Shown one piece after another: positions 39,587-52,043 of a DNA stretch of 64,000 bases (position 1 is the first letter of the stretch; every line of letters starts with the position of its first letter). The position numbers and the translations under genes are program-made. The notes under the pieces are model-generated. The model did no database searches. It saw only the letters and a list, made by a program, of their open reading frames with translations, and was not told the origin of the DNA. The DNA is from Auanema rhodensis (lineage: Eukaryota > Nematoda > Chromadorea > Rhabditida > Rhabditidae): positions 4,898,001 to 4,962,000 of the forward strand of contig OZ059897.1 in NCBI GenBank assembly GCA_964057225.1. Reading direction: 5' to 3'.

Positions 39587-42050
39587 CATGGTTACCATGC
39601 ACCAATAACAATAAAAATTTGTTTTTAGACTAATATGGACATGGGGAATCTAATTTTGAAAACCGCATCTCTTTATCTTTCACGTGAAGCGAGTTACATA
39701 CCAAGTGCACATCACGTGTACATTTAAATAGCATAAAATAAAGTTCACGTAAATTTCAAAGTCATGGTTACCATGCACCAATATCAATAAAAATTTGTTT
39801 TTAGACTAATATGGACATGGGGAATCTAATTTTGAAAACCGCATCTCTTTATCTTTCACGTGAAGAGAGTTACATACCAAGTGCACATCACGTGTACATT
39901 TAATTAGCATAAATTAAAGTTCACGTAAATTTCAAAGTCATGGTTACCATGCACCAATATCAATAAAAATTTGTTTTTAGACTAATATGGACATGGGGAA
40001 TCTAATTTTGAAAACCGCATCTCTTTATCTTTCACGTGAAGCGAGTTACATACCAAGTGCACATCACGTGTACATTTAATTAGCATAAATTAAAGTTCAC
40101 GTAAACTTCAAAGTCATGGTTACCATGCACCAATATCAATAAAAATTTGTTTTTAGACTAATATGGACATGGGGAATCTAATTTTGAAAACCGCATCTCT
40201 TTATCTTTCACGTGAAGCGAGTTACATACCAAGTGCACATCACGTGTACATTTAATTAGCATAAATTAAAGTTCACGTAAATTTCAAAGTCATGGTTACC
40301 ATGCACCAATATCAATAAAAATTTGTTTTTAGACTAATATGGACATGGGGAATCTAATTTTGAAAACCGCATCTCTTTATCTTTCACGTGAAGTGAGTTA
40401 CATACCAAGTGCACATCACGTGTACATTTAATTAGCATAAATTAAAGTTCACGTAAATTTCAAAGTCATGGTTACCATGCACCAATAACAATAAAAATTT
40501 GTTTTTAGACTAATATGGACATGGGGAATCTAATTTTGAAAACCGCATCTCTTTATCTTTCACGTGAAGCGAGTTACATACCAAGTGCACATCACGTGTA
40601 CATTTAATTAGCATAAAATAAAGTTCACGTAAATTTCAAAGTCATGGTTACCATGCACCAATATCAATAAAAATTTGTTTTTAGACTAATATAGACATGG
40701 GGAATCTAATTTTGAAAACCGCATCTCTTTATCTTTCACGTGAAGAGAGTTACATACCAAGTGCACATCACGTGTACATTTAATTAGCATAAATTAAAGT
40801 TCACGTAAATTTCAAAGTCATGGTTACCATGCACCAATATCAATAAAAATTTGTTTTTAGACTAATATGGACATGGGGAATCTAATTTTGAAAACCGCAT
40901 CTCTTTATCTTTCACGTGAAGCGAGTTACATACCAAGTGCACATCACGTGTACATTTAATTAGCATAAATTAAAGTTCACGTAAATTTCAAAGTCATGGT
41001 TACCATGCACCAATATCAATAAAAATTTGTTTTTAGACTAATATGGACATGGGGAATCTAATTTTGAAAACCGCATCTCTTTATCTTTCACGTGAAGTGA
41101 GTTACATACCAAGTGCACATCACGTGTACATTTAATTAGCATAAATTAAAGTTCACGTAAATTTCAAAGTCATGGTTACCATGCACCAATAACAATAAAA
41201 ATTTGTTTTTAGACTAATATGGACATGGGGAATCTAATTTTGAAAACCGCATCTCTTTATCTTTCACGTGAAGCGAGTTACATACCAAGTGCACATCACG
41301 TGTACATTTAATTAGCATAAAATAAAGTTCACGTAAATTTCAAAGTCATGGTTACCATGCACCAATATCAATAAAAATTTGTTTTTAGACTAATATGGAC
41401 ATGGGGAATCTAATTTTGAAAACCGCATCTCTTTATCTTTCACGTGAAGAGAGTTACATACCAAGTGCACATCACGTGTACATTTAATTAGCATAAATTA
41501 AAGTTCACGTAAATTTCAAAGTCATGGTTACCATGCACCAATATCAATAAAAATTTGTTTTTAGACTAATATGGACATGGGGAATCTAATTTTGAAAACC
41601 GCATCTCTTTATCTTTCACGTGAAGCGAGTTACATACCAAGTGCACATCACGTGTACATTTAATTAGCATAAATTAAAGTTCACGTAAACTTCAAAGTCA
41701 TGGTTACCATGCACCAATATCAATAAAAATTTGTTTTTAGACTAATATGGACATGGGGAATCTAATTTTGAAAACCGCATCTCTTTATCTTTCACGTGAA
41801 GCGAGTTACATACCAAGTGCACATCACGTGTACATTTAATTAGCATAAATTAAAGTTCACGTAAATTTCAAAGTCATGGTTACCATGCACCAATATCAAT
41901 AAAAATTTGTTTTTAGACTAATATGGACATGGGGAATCTAATTTTGAAAACCGCATCTCTTTATCTTTCACGTGAAGTGAGTTACATACCAAGTGCACAT
42001 CACGTGTACATTTAATTAGCATAAATTAAAGTTCACGTAAATTTCAAAGT
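39587..42050 (+). repeat. Higher-order 5-mer satellite (880, 704 and 880 bp units)
   Basis: Three successive units start at 39587, 40467 and 41171, each with the caataac/gaagcgag/cataaaataaag monomer. The full order is then gaagagag, gaagcgag with gtaaacttc, gaagcgag, gaagtgag. The middle unit is a 4-mer and has no gtaaacttc variant, as if an unequal exchange removed one monomer. The first unit has an extra tttaaatagc variant (about 39724), and the second has atatagac (about 40691). Confidence 0.85.
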
Positions 42051-45000
42051 CATGGTTACCATGCACCAATATCAATAAAAATTTGTTTTTAGACTAATAT
42101 GGACATGGGGAAACTAATTTTGAAAACCGCATCTCTTTATCTTTCACGTGAAGCAAGTCACATACCAAGTGCACATCACGTGCACATTTAATTAGCATAA
42201 ATTAAAGTTCACGTAAATTTCAAACTCATGGTTACCATGCACCAATATCAATAAAAATTTGTTTTTAGACTAATATGGACATGGGGAATCTAATTTTGAA
42301 AACCGCATCTCTTTATCTTTCACGTGAAGTGAGTTACATACCAAGTGCACATCACGTGCACATTTAATTAGCATAAATTAAAGTTCACGTAAATTTCAAA
42401 GTCATGGTTACCATGCACCAATATCAATAAAAATTTGTTTTTAGACTAATATGGACATGGGGAATCTAATTTTGAAAACCGCATCTCTTTATCTTTCACG
42501 TGAAGTGAGTTACATACCAAGTGCACATCACGTGTACATTTAATTAGCATAAATTAAAGTTCACGTAAATTTCAAAGTCATGGTTACCATGCACCAATAA
42601 CAATAAAAATTTGTTTTTAGACTAATATGGACATGGGGAATCTAATTGTGAAAACCGCATCTCTTTATCTTTCACGTGAAGCAAGTTACATACCAAGTGC
42701 ACATCACGTGCACATTTAATTAGCATAAATTAAAGTTCACGTAAATTTCAAAGTCATGGTTACCATGCACCAATATCAATAAAAATTTGTTTTTAGACTA
42801 ATATGGACATGGGGAATCTAATTTTGAAAACCGCATCTCTTTATCTTTCACGTGAAGCGAGTTACATACCAAGTGCACATCACGTGAACATTTAATTAGC
42901 ATAAATTAAAGTTCACGTAAATTTCAAAGTCATGGTTACCATGCACCAATATCAATAAAAATTTGTTTTTAGACTAATATGGACATGGGGAATCTAATTT
43001 TGAAAACCGCATCTCTTTATCTTTCACGTGAAGTGAGTTACATACCAAGTGCACATCACGTGTACATTTAATTAGCATAAATTAAAGTTCACGTAAATTT
43101 CAAAGTCATGGTTACCATGCACCAATATCAATAAAAATTTGTTTTTAGACTAATATGGACATGGGGAATCTAATTTTGAAAACCGCATCTCTTTATCTTT
43201 CACGTGAAGCAAGTTACATACCAAGTGCACATCACGTGTACATTTAATTAGCATAAATTAAAGTTCACGTAAATTTCAAAGTCATGGTTACCATGCACCA
43301 ATATCAATAAAAATTTGTTTTTAGACTAATATGGACATGGGGAATCTAATTTTGAAAACCGCATCTCTTTATCTTTCACGTGAAGCGAGTTACATACCAA
43401 GTGCACATCACGTGTACATTTAATTAGCATAAATTAAAGTTCACGTAAATTTCAAAGTCATGGTTACCATGCACCAATATCAATAAAAATTTGTTTTTAG
43501 ACTAATATGGACATGGGGAATCTAATTTTGAAAACCGCATCTCTTTATCTTTCACGTGAAGCAAGTTACATACCAAGTGCACATCACGTGTACATTTAAT
43601 TAGCATAAATTAAAGTTCACGTAAATTTCAAAGTCATGGTTACCATGCACCAATATCAATACAAATTTGGTTTTAGACTAATATGGACATGGGGAATCTA
43701 ATTTTGAAAACCGCATCTCTTTATCTTTCACGTGAAGCAAGTTACATACCAAGTGCACATCACGTGTACATTTAATTAGCATAAATTAAAGTTCACGTAA
43801 ATTTCAAAGTCATGGTTACCATGCACCAATATCAATAAAAATTTGTTTTTAGACTAATATGGACATGGGGAATCTAATTTTGAAAACCGCATCTCTTTAT
43901 CTTTCACGTGAAGCGAGTTACATACCAAGTGCACATCACGTGTACATTTAATTAGCATAAATTAAAGTTCACGTAAATTTCAAAGTCATGGTTACCATGC
44001 ACCAATATCAATAAAAATTTGTTTTTAGACTAATATGGACATGGGGAATCTAATTTTGAAAACCGCATCTCTTTATCTTTCACGTGAAGCGAGTTACATA
44101 CCAAGTGCACATCACGTGTACATTTAATTAGCATAAATTAAAGTTCACGTAAATTTCAAAGTCATGGTTACCATGCACCAATATCAATAAAAATTTGTTT
44201 TTAGACTAATATGGACATGGGGAATCTAATTTTCAAATCCGCATCTCTTTATCTTTCACGTGAAGCGAGTTACATACCAAGTGCACATCACGTGTACATT
44301 TAATTAGCATAAATTAAAGTTCACGTAAATTTCAAAGTCATGGTTACCATGCACCAATATCAATAAAAATTTGTTTTTAGACTAATATGGACATGGGGAA
44401 ACTAATTTTGAAAACCGCATCTCTTTATCTTTCACGTGAAGCAAGTCACATACCAAGTGCACATCACGTGCACATTTAATTAGCATAAATTAAAGTTCAC
44501 GTAAATTTCAAACTCATGGTTACCATTCACCAATATCAATAAAAATTTGTTTTTAGACTAATATGGACATGGGGAATCTAATTTTGAAAACCGCATCTCT
44601 TTATCTTTCACGTGAAGTGAGTTACATACCAAGTGCACATCACGTGTACATTTAATTAGCATAAATTAAAGTTCACGTAAATTTCAAAGTCATGGTTACC
44701 ATGCACCAATAACAATAAAAATTTGTTTTTAGACTAATATGGACATGGGGAATCTAATTTTGAAAACCGCATCTCTTTATCTTTCACGTGAAGCGAGTTA
44801 CATACCAAGTGCACATCACGTGTACATTTAATTAGCATAAATTAAAGTTCACGTAAATTTCAAAGTCATGGTTACCATGCACCAATATCAATAAAAATTT
44901 GTTTTTAGACTAATATGGACATGGGGAATCTAATTTTGAAAACCGCATCTCTTTATCTTTCACGTGAAGCGAGTTACATACCAAGTGCACATCACGTGTA

Positions 45001-47457
45001 CATTTAATTAGCATAAATTAAAGTTCACGTAAATTTCAAAGTCATGGTTACCATGCACCAATATCAATAAAAATTTGTTTTTAGACTAATATGGTCATGG
45101 GGAATCTAATTTTGAAAACCGCATCTCTTTATCTTTCACGTGAAGCAAGTCACATACCAAGTGCACATCACGTGCACATTTAATTAGCATAAATTAAAGT
45201 TCACGTAAATTTCAAACTCATGGTTACCATGCACCAATATCAATAAAAATTTGTTTTTAGACTAATATGGACATGGGGAAACTAATTTTGAAAACCGCAT
45301 CTCTTTATCTTTCACGTGAAGCAAGTCACATACCAAGTGCACATCACGTGCACATTTAATTAGCATAAATTAAAGTTCACGTAAATTTCAAACTCATGGT
45401 TACCATGCACCAATATCAATAAAAATTTGTTTTTAGACTAATATGGACATGGGGAATCTAATTTTGAAAACCGCATCTCTTTATCTTTCACGTGAAGTGA
45501 GTTACATACCAAGTGCACATCACGTGTACATTTAATTAGCATAAATTAAAGTTCACGTAAATTTCAAAGTCATGGTTACCATGCACCAATATCAATAAAA
45601 ATTTGTTTTTAGACTAATATGGACATGGGGAAACTAATTTTGAAAACCGCATCTCTTTATCTTTCACGTGAAGCAAGTCACATACCAAGTGCACATCACG
45701 TGCACATTTAATTAGCATAAATTAAAGTTCACGTAAATTTCAAACTCATGGTTACCATGCACCAATATCAATAAAAATTTGTTTTTAGACTAATATGGAC
45801 ATGGGGAATCTAATTTTGAAAACCGCATCTCTTTATCTTTCACGTGAAGTGAGTTACATACCAAATGCACATCACGTGTACATTTAATTAGCATAAATTA
45901 AAGTTCACGTAAATTTCAAAGTCATGGTTACCATGCACCAATAACAATAAAAATTTGTTTTTAGACTAATATGGACATGGGGAATCTAATTTTGAAAACC
46001 GCATCTCTTTATCTTTCACGTGAAGCGAGTTACATACCAAGTGCACATCACGTGTACATTTAATTAGCATAAATTAAAGTTCACGTAAATTTCAAAGTCA
46101 TGGTTACCATGCACCAATATCAATAAAAATTTGTTTTTAGACTAATATGGACATGGGGAATCTAATTTTGAAAACCGCATCTCTTTATCTTTCACGTGAA
46201 GCGAGTTACATACCAAGTGCACATCACGTGTACATTTAATTAGCATAAATTAAAGTTCACGTAAATTTCAAAGTCATGGTTACCATGCACCAATATCAAT
46301 AAAAATTTGTTTTTAGACTAATATGGTCATGGGGAATCTAATTTTGAAAACCGCATCTCTTTATCTTTCACGTGAAGCAAGTCACATACCAAGTGCACAT
46401 CACGTGCACATTTAATTAGCATAAATTAAAGTTCACGTAAATTTCAAACTCATGGTTACCATGCACCAATATCAATAAAAATTTGTTTTTAGACTAATAT
46501 GGACATGGGGAAACTAATTTTGAAAACCGCATCTCTTTATCTTTCACGTGAAGCAAGTCACATACCAAGTGCACATCACGTGCACATTTAATTAGCATAA
46601 ATTAAAGTTCACGTAAATTTCAAACTCATGGTTACCATGCACCAATATCAATAAAAATTTGTTTTTAGACTAATATGGACATGGGGAATCTAATTTTGAA
46701 AACCGCATCTCTTTATCTTTCACGTGAAGTGAGTTACATACCAAGTGCACATCACGTGTACATTTAATTAGCATAAATTAAAGTTCACGTAAATTTCAAA
46801 GTCATGGTTACCATGCACCAATATCAATAAAAATTTGTTTTTAGACTAATATGGTCATGGGGAATCTAATTTTGAAAACCGCATCTCTTTATCTTTCACG
46901 TGAAGCAAGTCACATACCAAGTGCACATCACGTGCACATTTAATTAGCATAAATTAAAGTTCACGTAAATTTCAAACTCATGGTTACCATGCACCAATAT
47001 CAATAAAAATTTGTTTTTAGACTAATATGGACATGGGGAATCTAATTTTGAAAACCGCATCTCTTTATCTTTCACGTGAAGTGAGTTACATACCAAGTGC
47101 ACATCACGTGTACATTTAATTAGCATAAATTAAAGTTCACGTAAATTTCAAAGTCATGGTTACCATGCACCAATAACAATAAAAATTTGTTTTTAGACTA
47201 ATATGGACATGGGGAATCTAATTTTGAAAACCGCATCTCTTTATCTTTCACGTGAAGCGAGTTACATACCAAGTGCACATCACGTGTACATTTAATTAGC
47301 ATAAATTAAAGTTCACGTAAATTTCAAAGTCATGGTTACCATGCACCAATATCAATAAAAATTTGTTTTTAGACTAATATGGACATGGGGAATCTAATTT
47401 TGAAAACCGCATCTCTTTATCTTTCACGTGAAGCGAGTTACATACCAAGTGCACATC

Positions 47458-47461
47458 ACGT
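47458..47461. repeat. Target-site duplication ACGT, left side of LINE copy 2
   Basis: It has the same junction as copy 1 (catcACGT then tcattccg). It is inherited from the duplication, not a second insertion event. Confidence 0.75.
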
Positions 47462-47671
47462 TCATTCCGCGATTTGACCCCATTCCGCGATTTGACCTCG
47501 TCTTGGGTGGTCGACTCCTGCTCGTGTCTCTCTGCATCCCATAACGCCGGACTGGTTTTGCAAGGTACGCTTTCTTCTTTTTCTTCTAATTTTAATCCTT
47601 TTTCAATTTTCTTCTTCTTTTTTTTCTTTACTTCCTATTACTTCTTTTTTTCTCTACTTTTTCACTTAACC
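47462..47671 (+). promoter_or_regulatory. 5' UTR of LINE copy 2
   Basis: The 210-bp leader is laid out as in copy 1: an 18-bp doublet at 47464-47499, then a pyrimidine-rich stretch up to the ORF1 ATG. I saw no difference from copy 1. Promoter function is assumed from LINE biology. Confidence 0.7.
47464..47499 (+). repeat. 18-bp tandem doublet at the 5' end of LINE copy 2
   Basis: Two adjacent copies of attccgcgatttgacccc are present, the second with cctc, as in copy 1. Its retention in both copies reflects their shared origin and gives no independent support for function. Confidence 0.9.
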
Positions 47672-48736
47672 ATGTCTCACGTAACTAACGAGTTTCTTAC
47701 TACTGCCCTCGAATCACTTTCCGATTCTCTACATAACTCTTTTGCTGAACTATCAGTACAAATAAGAAACGAGCTCAGTAGTATCAAAACCGCAGTTGCA
47801 TCGCATGACTCACGCATAAAACTCATCGAAACCGATTTCAAATTGCGTCTCGAAAAGTTGGAGCAAAAGTTAACTCAACTCTCTTGCACTATTCCTAACA
47901 CCATCAATAACTCACCTCTTTTTTCTTCTTCCAATGTTGCATGCCAAATCCAAAAAATTAGAACAGAGGAGACAAAGTACGATTATCGTTCTAAGAGAGC
48001 CCTCTGGTTCCGTGTACCAGTCTCTTGCCCTGACTTACCTTCTGACCCTTCTTCTTTACTGAAACTGGTCATTGAAAAATCCAACGACGCTACTTTGTCA
48101 ACTCTCCTTAACACTAACCAAATAACCATTGCACGTTGCATCCTCAAATCAAAATCCCCAGGCCCACTCATTATTACTTGTCCATCGGTTGAATTGCGGG
48201 ACAAAATAATAGCATGTATCAAAGCAAATAAGACTAAATGTTTTGAATTTTTATCTAAAACTTTTGTACGTCGCGACTATTTTCCTTTTGAAATTCAACT
48301 GGAAAATAACCTTCGCGAGGAAGCAAAAGAAAAAAATAAAAACAACACTAAGTCCGTCTTCTTGGTGCGAGATCTTCGACTTATTGAAGTTACCCGTAAT
48401 ACAACCGATCCTCCAAACTCTCAAATAGCTCCTACTTCCTCTTGTAATCAAACCCCTAAAATACCTTCTGTTCACAACGCTCCTTTATCAACACTTCACT
48501 CTCAAACTATCACATCCCCAACCCTTTTTTCTAGCCCCCCTTGTAAATCTGGTAGAATAAGCCGGTCGAAGGAAAGACAGAACCGCACGTCGAAAGATAA
48601 GCGTTCTTCTGTTAGCCCAAGACGACGCAAAAATCCACCACGATTTGCAAAGTTAACCTCAGATCAAATAACCAGGTCTGTCAGCATGAACCCTGCATCT
48701 CAACGTGTTGCGTCTGACAAAATGTCCTTTCGTTAA
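47672..48736 (+). CDS. LINE ORF1 protein, nucleic-acid-binding type (354 aa), copy 2
   Basis: The predicted protein is identical to ORF1 of copy 1. The start is the first in-frame ATG, 47672; the open frame extends upstream to a TTG at 47474 but only through UTR-like sequence. It has the same coiled coil (about residues 20-72), RRM-like region (about 105-185), C-terminal LINE-type region (about 195-240) and basic Ser/Arg tail (about 292-325). With no zinc knuckle, RNA binding would rest on the RRM-like and basic parts. Identity to copy 1 reflects very recent duplication, so it is not evidence of purifying selection. It overlaps ORF2 by 47 nt in the +1 frame. Role in the RNP is by family inference. 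Confidence 0.85.
   Translation: MSHVTNEFLTTALESLSDSLHNSFAELSVQIRNELSSIKTAVASHDSRIKLIETDFKLRLEKLEQKLTQLSCTIPNTINNSPLFSSSNVACQIQKIRTEETKYDYRSKRALWFRVPVSCPDLPSDPSSLLKLVIEKSNDATLSTLLNTNQITIARCILKSKSPGPLIITCPSVELRDKIIACIKANKTKCFEFLSKTFVRRDYFPFEIQLENNLREEAKEKNKNNTKSVFLVRDLRLIEVTRNTTDPPNSQIAPTSSCNQTPKIPSVHNAPLSTLHSQTITSPTLFSSPPCKSGRISRSKERQNRTSKDKRSSVSPRRRKNPPRFAKLTSDQITRSVSMNPASQRVASDKMSFR
48690..48736 (+). promoter_or_regulatory. ORF1/ORF2 overlap and candidate recoding site, copy 2
   Basis: The arrangement is as in copy 1: ORF2 opens after a TGA, the overlap is 47 nt, there is no ATG in the ORF2 frame, and the ORF1 end reads TCC TTT CGT TAA C. The same expression question applies to both copies. 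Confidence 0.6.
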
Positions 48737-51560
48737 CATTGTCTCGTCCTCAACCCCTCTTGTCTCTCCTAACCCTACCAGCTTCTCAGTTCAGTGTTTT
48801 AATGCACGATCTATTCTCAACAAACTTCATTCACTATCTCACGTTATTTCCTTATCCTCTCCTGATATAATTGCTATATCAGAATCTTGGCTTTTTCCAG
48901 AGTTCGATACCCACCTACTTCCGTGCAAAGATACTTACTCTATTTTTAGAGCCGATAGGTGTACCTCACGTGGTGGTGGCGTTGTCCTCTATGTAAAAAA
49001 CCATGTCAAAGTCTGTCTCCTTTCTTGCTCTTCCCCTCAATCTTCCATACAATTTATTAACTTACTCATTCCTTCACTTAATACTGTTTTTTCACTTTGT
49101 TATCGCCCTCCATCAGCTTCTCATTCAGACTTTATTTTGTTTCTAACTGATCTACGTAAACAAATTTCCAGACGATCGTTTTTTCTAACAGGTGATCTAA
49201 ATTTCCCTAAAATCAATTGGGATCTCGGTGTTTGCTCACAACCATGCTCCTCTAGTAAATCTATTCTTCAATTTCTCAACGACTGCTGTTCTTACCAATT
49301 AGTAAAGTTCCCTACTAGAGGCAACAACATTCTCGATTATGTTATCACCGACAACATATCTAGCGTAGTCAACATAGCTCGTTCTTCTCCCCTCGGTTCC
49401 TCGGATCATCATTCTGTTGTTTTCCATATTGTCTCTGATACTTCTCAGCTAGCTACGGCGATCAACTCTTCTGATATTTCTTCTTCGGCAGCACTTCCTA
49501 TGTTTTCTGATCGTAATTTTCAAGCTGCCGATTACAACTTCATCAACCATAAACTAGCCAACATAGATTTTGCTAGTCATCTTTCCGGTCTTACTCCTTT
49601 AGACTCTTATTCCAAATTTATTCACATTCTTCACTCGGTCATCGATTGCTGCGTACCCAGGAAACAAGAAAGAAGAAAAAAGAAGATTGACCGAGATATC
49701 TCTAAACTCTCTTCTCACATTAACAAACTTAGCTCCTCTTTTCATCATCATGATGAATCCCGCCGTAAAAAACTATCTCTTTCTCTTGATAAACTTATCA
49801 AGAATAGATTGGCTTCGGAAGAAGAACGTATTGCTAATTATAACAATTCAAAACTTTTTTACCGCTTCTGCAGAACTCGTCTGGGCGGCAACACTTCAGA
49901 TATCCCTAATCTCAAAATAGATAATAATTCTGTTTCGTCTGATTCTGACAAAGCTTCTATCTTTGCCAGTACCTTCTCTGTTCACCCTCTCCCTATCTCT
50001 TCAGCTCATGCTCCTATTTCTTCTTCTTCTGGTATCATCGATTTCATTGATGTGTCTCCGCTCAACGTTTACAAAATTCTCTGTCAGTTACCTCTCCGGG
50101 TATCAACCTCTCCTGACGGAATCCCTTATTTTTTCCTAAAAAATTGTGCTTCTACTATTTCTCAGCCTCTAGCCTTTGTCTTTCACAATCTTCTTGTCTC
50201 CTCCTCTTGCCCTGCTGACTGGAAAACAGCTTGGATTCGTCCTGTTCTTAAATCAGGACTCTCTTCCAACCCGGCTAATTATCGTCCTATTTCTCTTACA
50301 TCCAGTCTCTCTAAAGTTTTTGAACGTCTCCTGCGTTCACCTCTTCTTGACTTTGGTATTTCCTCCGGTTTTATTTCACCCAATCAGTTTGCCTTTCTTC
50401 CAAAACGCAATACTGTATCGGCAATTCTTAGTAGTCATGTTCTCTGGAGATCTGCTGTGGACAAGAAAAAACCTGTTTATGTTGCCTTTATTGATTTTTC
50501 CAAGGCTTTCGATCTTATAAATCATTCTGTTCTTTTGACTAAACTAAAATCAATTGGTATCGACGGCTGTATCCACTCCTTCCTCAAAAACTTTATTACT
50601 AATAGATCTTTCTCCGTATTGGTTAATTATTCTCTATCCGCCACCAGTCATTTGCCCTGCGGAGTTCCACAAGGGACTGTTCTGGGTCCACTACTTTTCC
50701 TATTCTACATAAATGATATTACGTCAAATTTACCTGATGACGTACATCCAACTCTCTATGCGGACGACCTTAAACTCAGCAGCACTAATCCTATAAGTTT
50801 ACAATTGGCCTTGAATAATCTGAAAAATTGGTGTCTATTAAACGGTATGAAGGTAAATACCTCTAAATCTAAAGTAATGATTATATCTAGTACTACTACA
50901 TCAAGATTGAACACAATTTTCAAATTTGGCGACATCTCGTTAGCCACAGTATCAACATACAAAGATCTTGGTGTATGTACAGACTATAATCTTTCCTTCA
51001 ATAGCCACATAAATAGAATATCTAACATTGCTGCTCACAAATGTCGTGTTATCTTGCGTTGTTTTTACTCAAGATCACCAACCTTGATGTTTAAACTCTT
51101 TTGCTGTTATATCAGACCTATATTGGAATATGCCTCAGTTGTATGGTCTCCCCAAAACAACAAAGATAAAGCACGCATTGAGTCTATACAAAAAAAATTC
51201 TTAAACGCTATTTTTAAGAGAGCCGAAATAGCTTTGGATTACAAAAACCAGCTATTGTTTCTTGGAGCTAAGGAACTATCTTTTAGAAGATCGATAATTG
51301 ATCTAGTCTTTTATCATAATCAGATAACCAAAAACATTCCAGAAAACAGCCTCAATTTTTTTACTGTCAAGCACTATGCTCATTCACTTCGTAGACATCT
51401 ATGGAATGTTGAATATCCTGATCTTTGGAAAAGCGAAACAAGAACTGGAATTGAATACAGAGCTATTCAAACCTGGAACACTCTTCCTGAGAGCATCGTT
51501 CAACTGAGAAACACCGTCAGCTTCAAAAAACATCTATCTATTATTTTAAATGATTTTTAA
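48705..51560 (+). CDS. LINE ORF2 polyprotein: APE endonuclease and reverse transcriptase (951 aa), copy 2
   Basis: The predicted protein is identical to ORF2 of copy 1 and equally free of stops and frameshifts. The endonuclease (about residues 27-240) keeps N33, E60, D164, N166, D234 and H235. The reverse transcriptase (about 455-770) keeps the FIDFSKAFD motif (D597), the CGVPQGTVLGPLL motif and YADD (D687/D688). The C-terminal TWNTLP block is present. The listed start is the GTG at 48705; the frame is open from 48690 and its first Met is residue 266. If expressed, it would make the same nicking and reverse-transcribing enzyme as copy 1. Nothing in the sequence says which copy, if either, is transcribed. 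Confidence 0.93.
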   Translation: MLRLTKCPFVNIVSSSTPLVSPNPTSFSVQCFNARSILNKLHSLSHVISLSSPDIIAISESWLFPEFDTHLLPCKDTYSIFRADRCTSRGGGVVLYVKNHVKVCLLSCSSPQSSIQFINLLIPSLNTVFSLCYRPPSASHSDFILFLTDLRKQISRRSFFLTGDLNFPKINWDLGVCSQPCSSSKSILQFLNDCCSYQLVKFPTRGNNILDYVITDNISSVVNIARSSPLGSSDHHSVVFHIVSDTSQLATAINSSDISSSAALPMFSDRNFQAADYNFINHKLANIDFASHLSGLTPLDSYSKFIHILHSVIDCCVPRKQERRKKKIDRDISKLSSHINKLSSSFHHHDESRRKKLSLSLDKLIKNRLASEEERIANYNNSKLFYRFCRTRLGGNTSDIPNLKIDNNSVSSDSDKASIFASTFSVHPLPISSAHAPISSSSGIIDFIDVSPLNVYKILCQLPLRVSTSPDGIPYFFLKNCASTISQPLAFVFHNLLVSSSCPADWKTAWIRPVLKSGLSSNPANYRPISLTSSLSKVFERLLRSPLLDFGISSGFISPNQFAFLPKRNTVSAILSSHVLWRSAVDKKKPVYVAFIDFSKAFDLINHSVLLTKLKSIGIDGCIHSFLKNFITNRSFSVLVNYSLSATSHLPCGVPQGTVLGPLLFLFYINDITSNLPDDVHPTLYADDLKLSSTNPISLQLALNNLKNWCLLNGMKVNTSKSKVMIISSTTTSRLNTIFKFGDISLATVSTYKDLGVCTDYNLSFNSHINRISNIAAHKCRVILRCFYSRSPTLMFKLFCCYIRPILEYASVVWSPQNNKDKARIESIQKKFLNAIFKRAEIALDYKNQLLFLGAKELSFRRSIIDLVFYHNQITKNIPENSLNFFTVKHYAHSLRRHLWNVEYPDLWKSETRTGIEYRAIQTWNTLPESIVQLRNTVSFKKHLSIILNDF

Positions 51561-51805
51561 TCTGTTTCTTGTTAATGTAACTTGAAATCTTGTCCATGTA
51601 TATATTTTTTTTTTCTTTTACTAGCATTTGTGCCTAACTGCATGTTATGGTTGGATAGTTTCCTAGTTTACTTCTGAGACCTGTTACTACGTATCGAATC
51701 CTATAGACATTAGTCATATGGATGGAGCGTTAGTTACCTCTCACTGTCAGAACGGGCTCGACTCAAGTCAAGAGTTCCACCGCACCTGTCAGAATACTAC
51801 AGAGG

Positions 51806-51822
51806 TCAGTGATCTTCACTGA
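51806..51822 (+). other. Perfect 7-bp stem-loop in the 3' UTR of LINE copy 2
   Basis: The arms TCAGTGA and TCACTGA surround a TCT loop, identical to copy 1. It is a candidate structure for reverse-transcriptase recognition, by analogy only. Confidence 0.65.
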
Positions 51823-52037
51823 ACAAATTTTCTCTCCTTTACCAAACTAGAACTTCAAAACTTTAACACACCAGTGGTGCTGTACGCTATCATAATGAAA
51901 GGAAATATGCAGGACTCGTTTTCTTTAAACATATTAAGTCGATTATTATGTATGTTTGTATTGTAAGGTTCTTCTGTATTTCTACAATTTTCCGCTATTT
52001 ATTAACATTGTTTCCGCTCTTAACCTGTGATTCGAAC

Positions 52038-52043
52038 AATAAA
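52038..52043 (+). terminator. Polyadenylation signal AATAAA of LINE copy 2
   Basis: The canonical hexamer lies 9 bp before the element end, as in copy 1. Confidence 0.6.

Larger units (their letters stand above)
26561..42594 (+). repeat. 16,034-bp higher-order unit, copy 1 (65 monomers plus LINE)
   Basis: Rare variants here reappear 16,034 bp downstream. The caataac/aattgtg monomer at 26561 matches 42595. The tttcaaatcc variant near 28198 matches 44232. Attcacc at 28491 matches 44525, and ccaaatgc near 29831 matches 45865. The LINE and its 5' junction match at the same offset. 16,034 equals 4,594 (LINE plus a 4-bp target duplication) plus 65 x 176. To the left of about 26,560 the copies differ (cactttatct and taacataaat only in copy 1). 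To the right, correspondence is exact, apart from the LINE homopolymer, to 36997; beyond that it continues with whole-monomer gains and losses. Confidence 0.85.
36018..47461 (+). repeat. 176-bp satellite array, block 2 (about 65 monomers)
   Basis: The landmark C runs from 36067 to 47331 in exactly 64 steps of 176 bp with no indel. It begins as the right half of the LINE-interrupted monomer and ends as the left half of the monomer interrupted by copy 2. The order after the LINE (gaagtgag with atgaggaatc, caagtt, cgag, caagtt, the caatacaaaattgg monomer) parallels the order after other cacgtgaac monomers. A run of four- and five-monomer repeats lies at 39587-42050. No gene is present. Confidence 0.97.
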
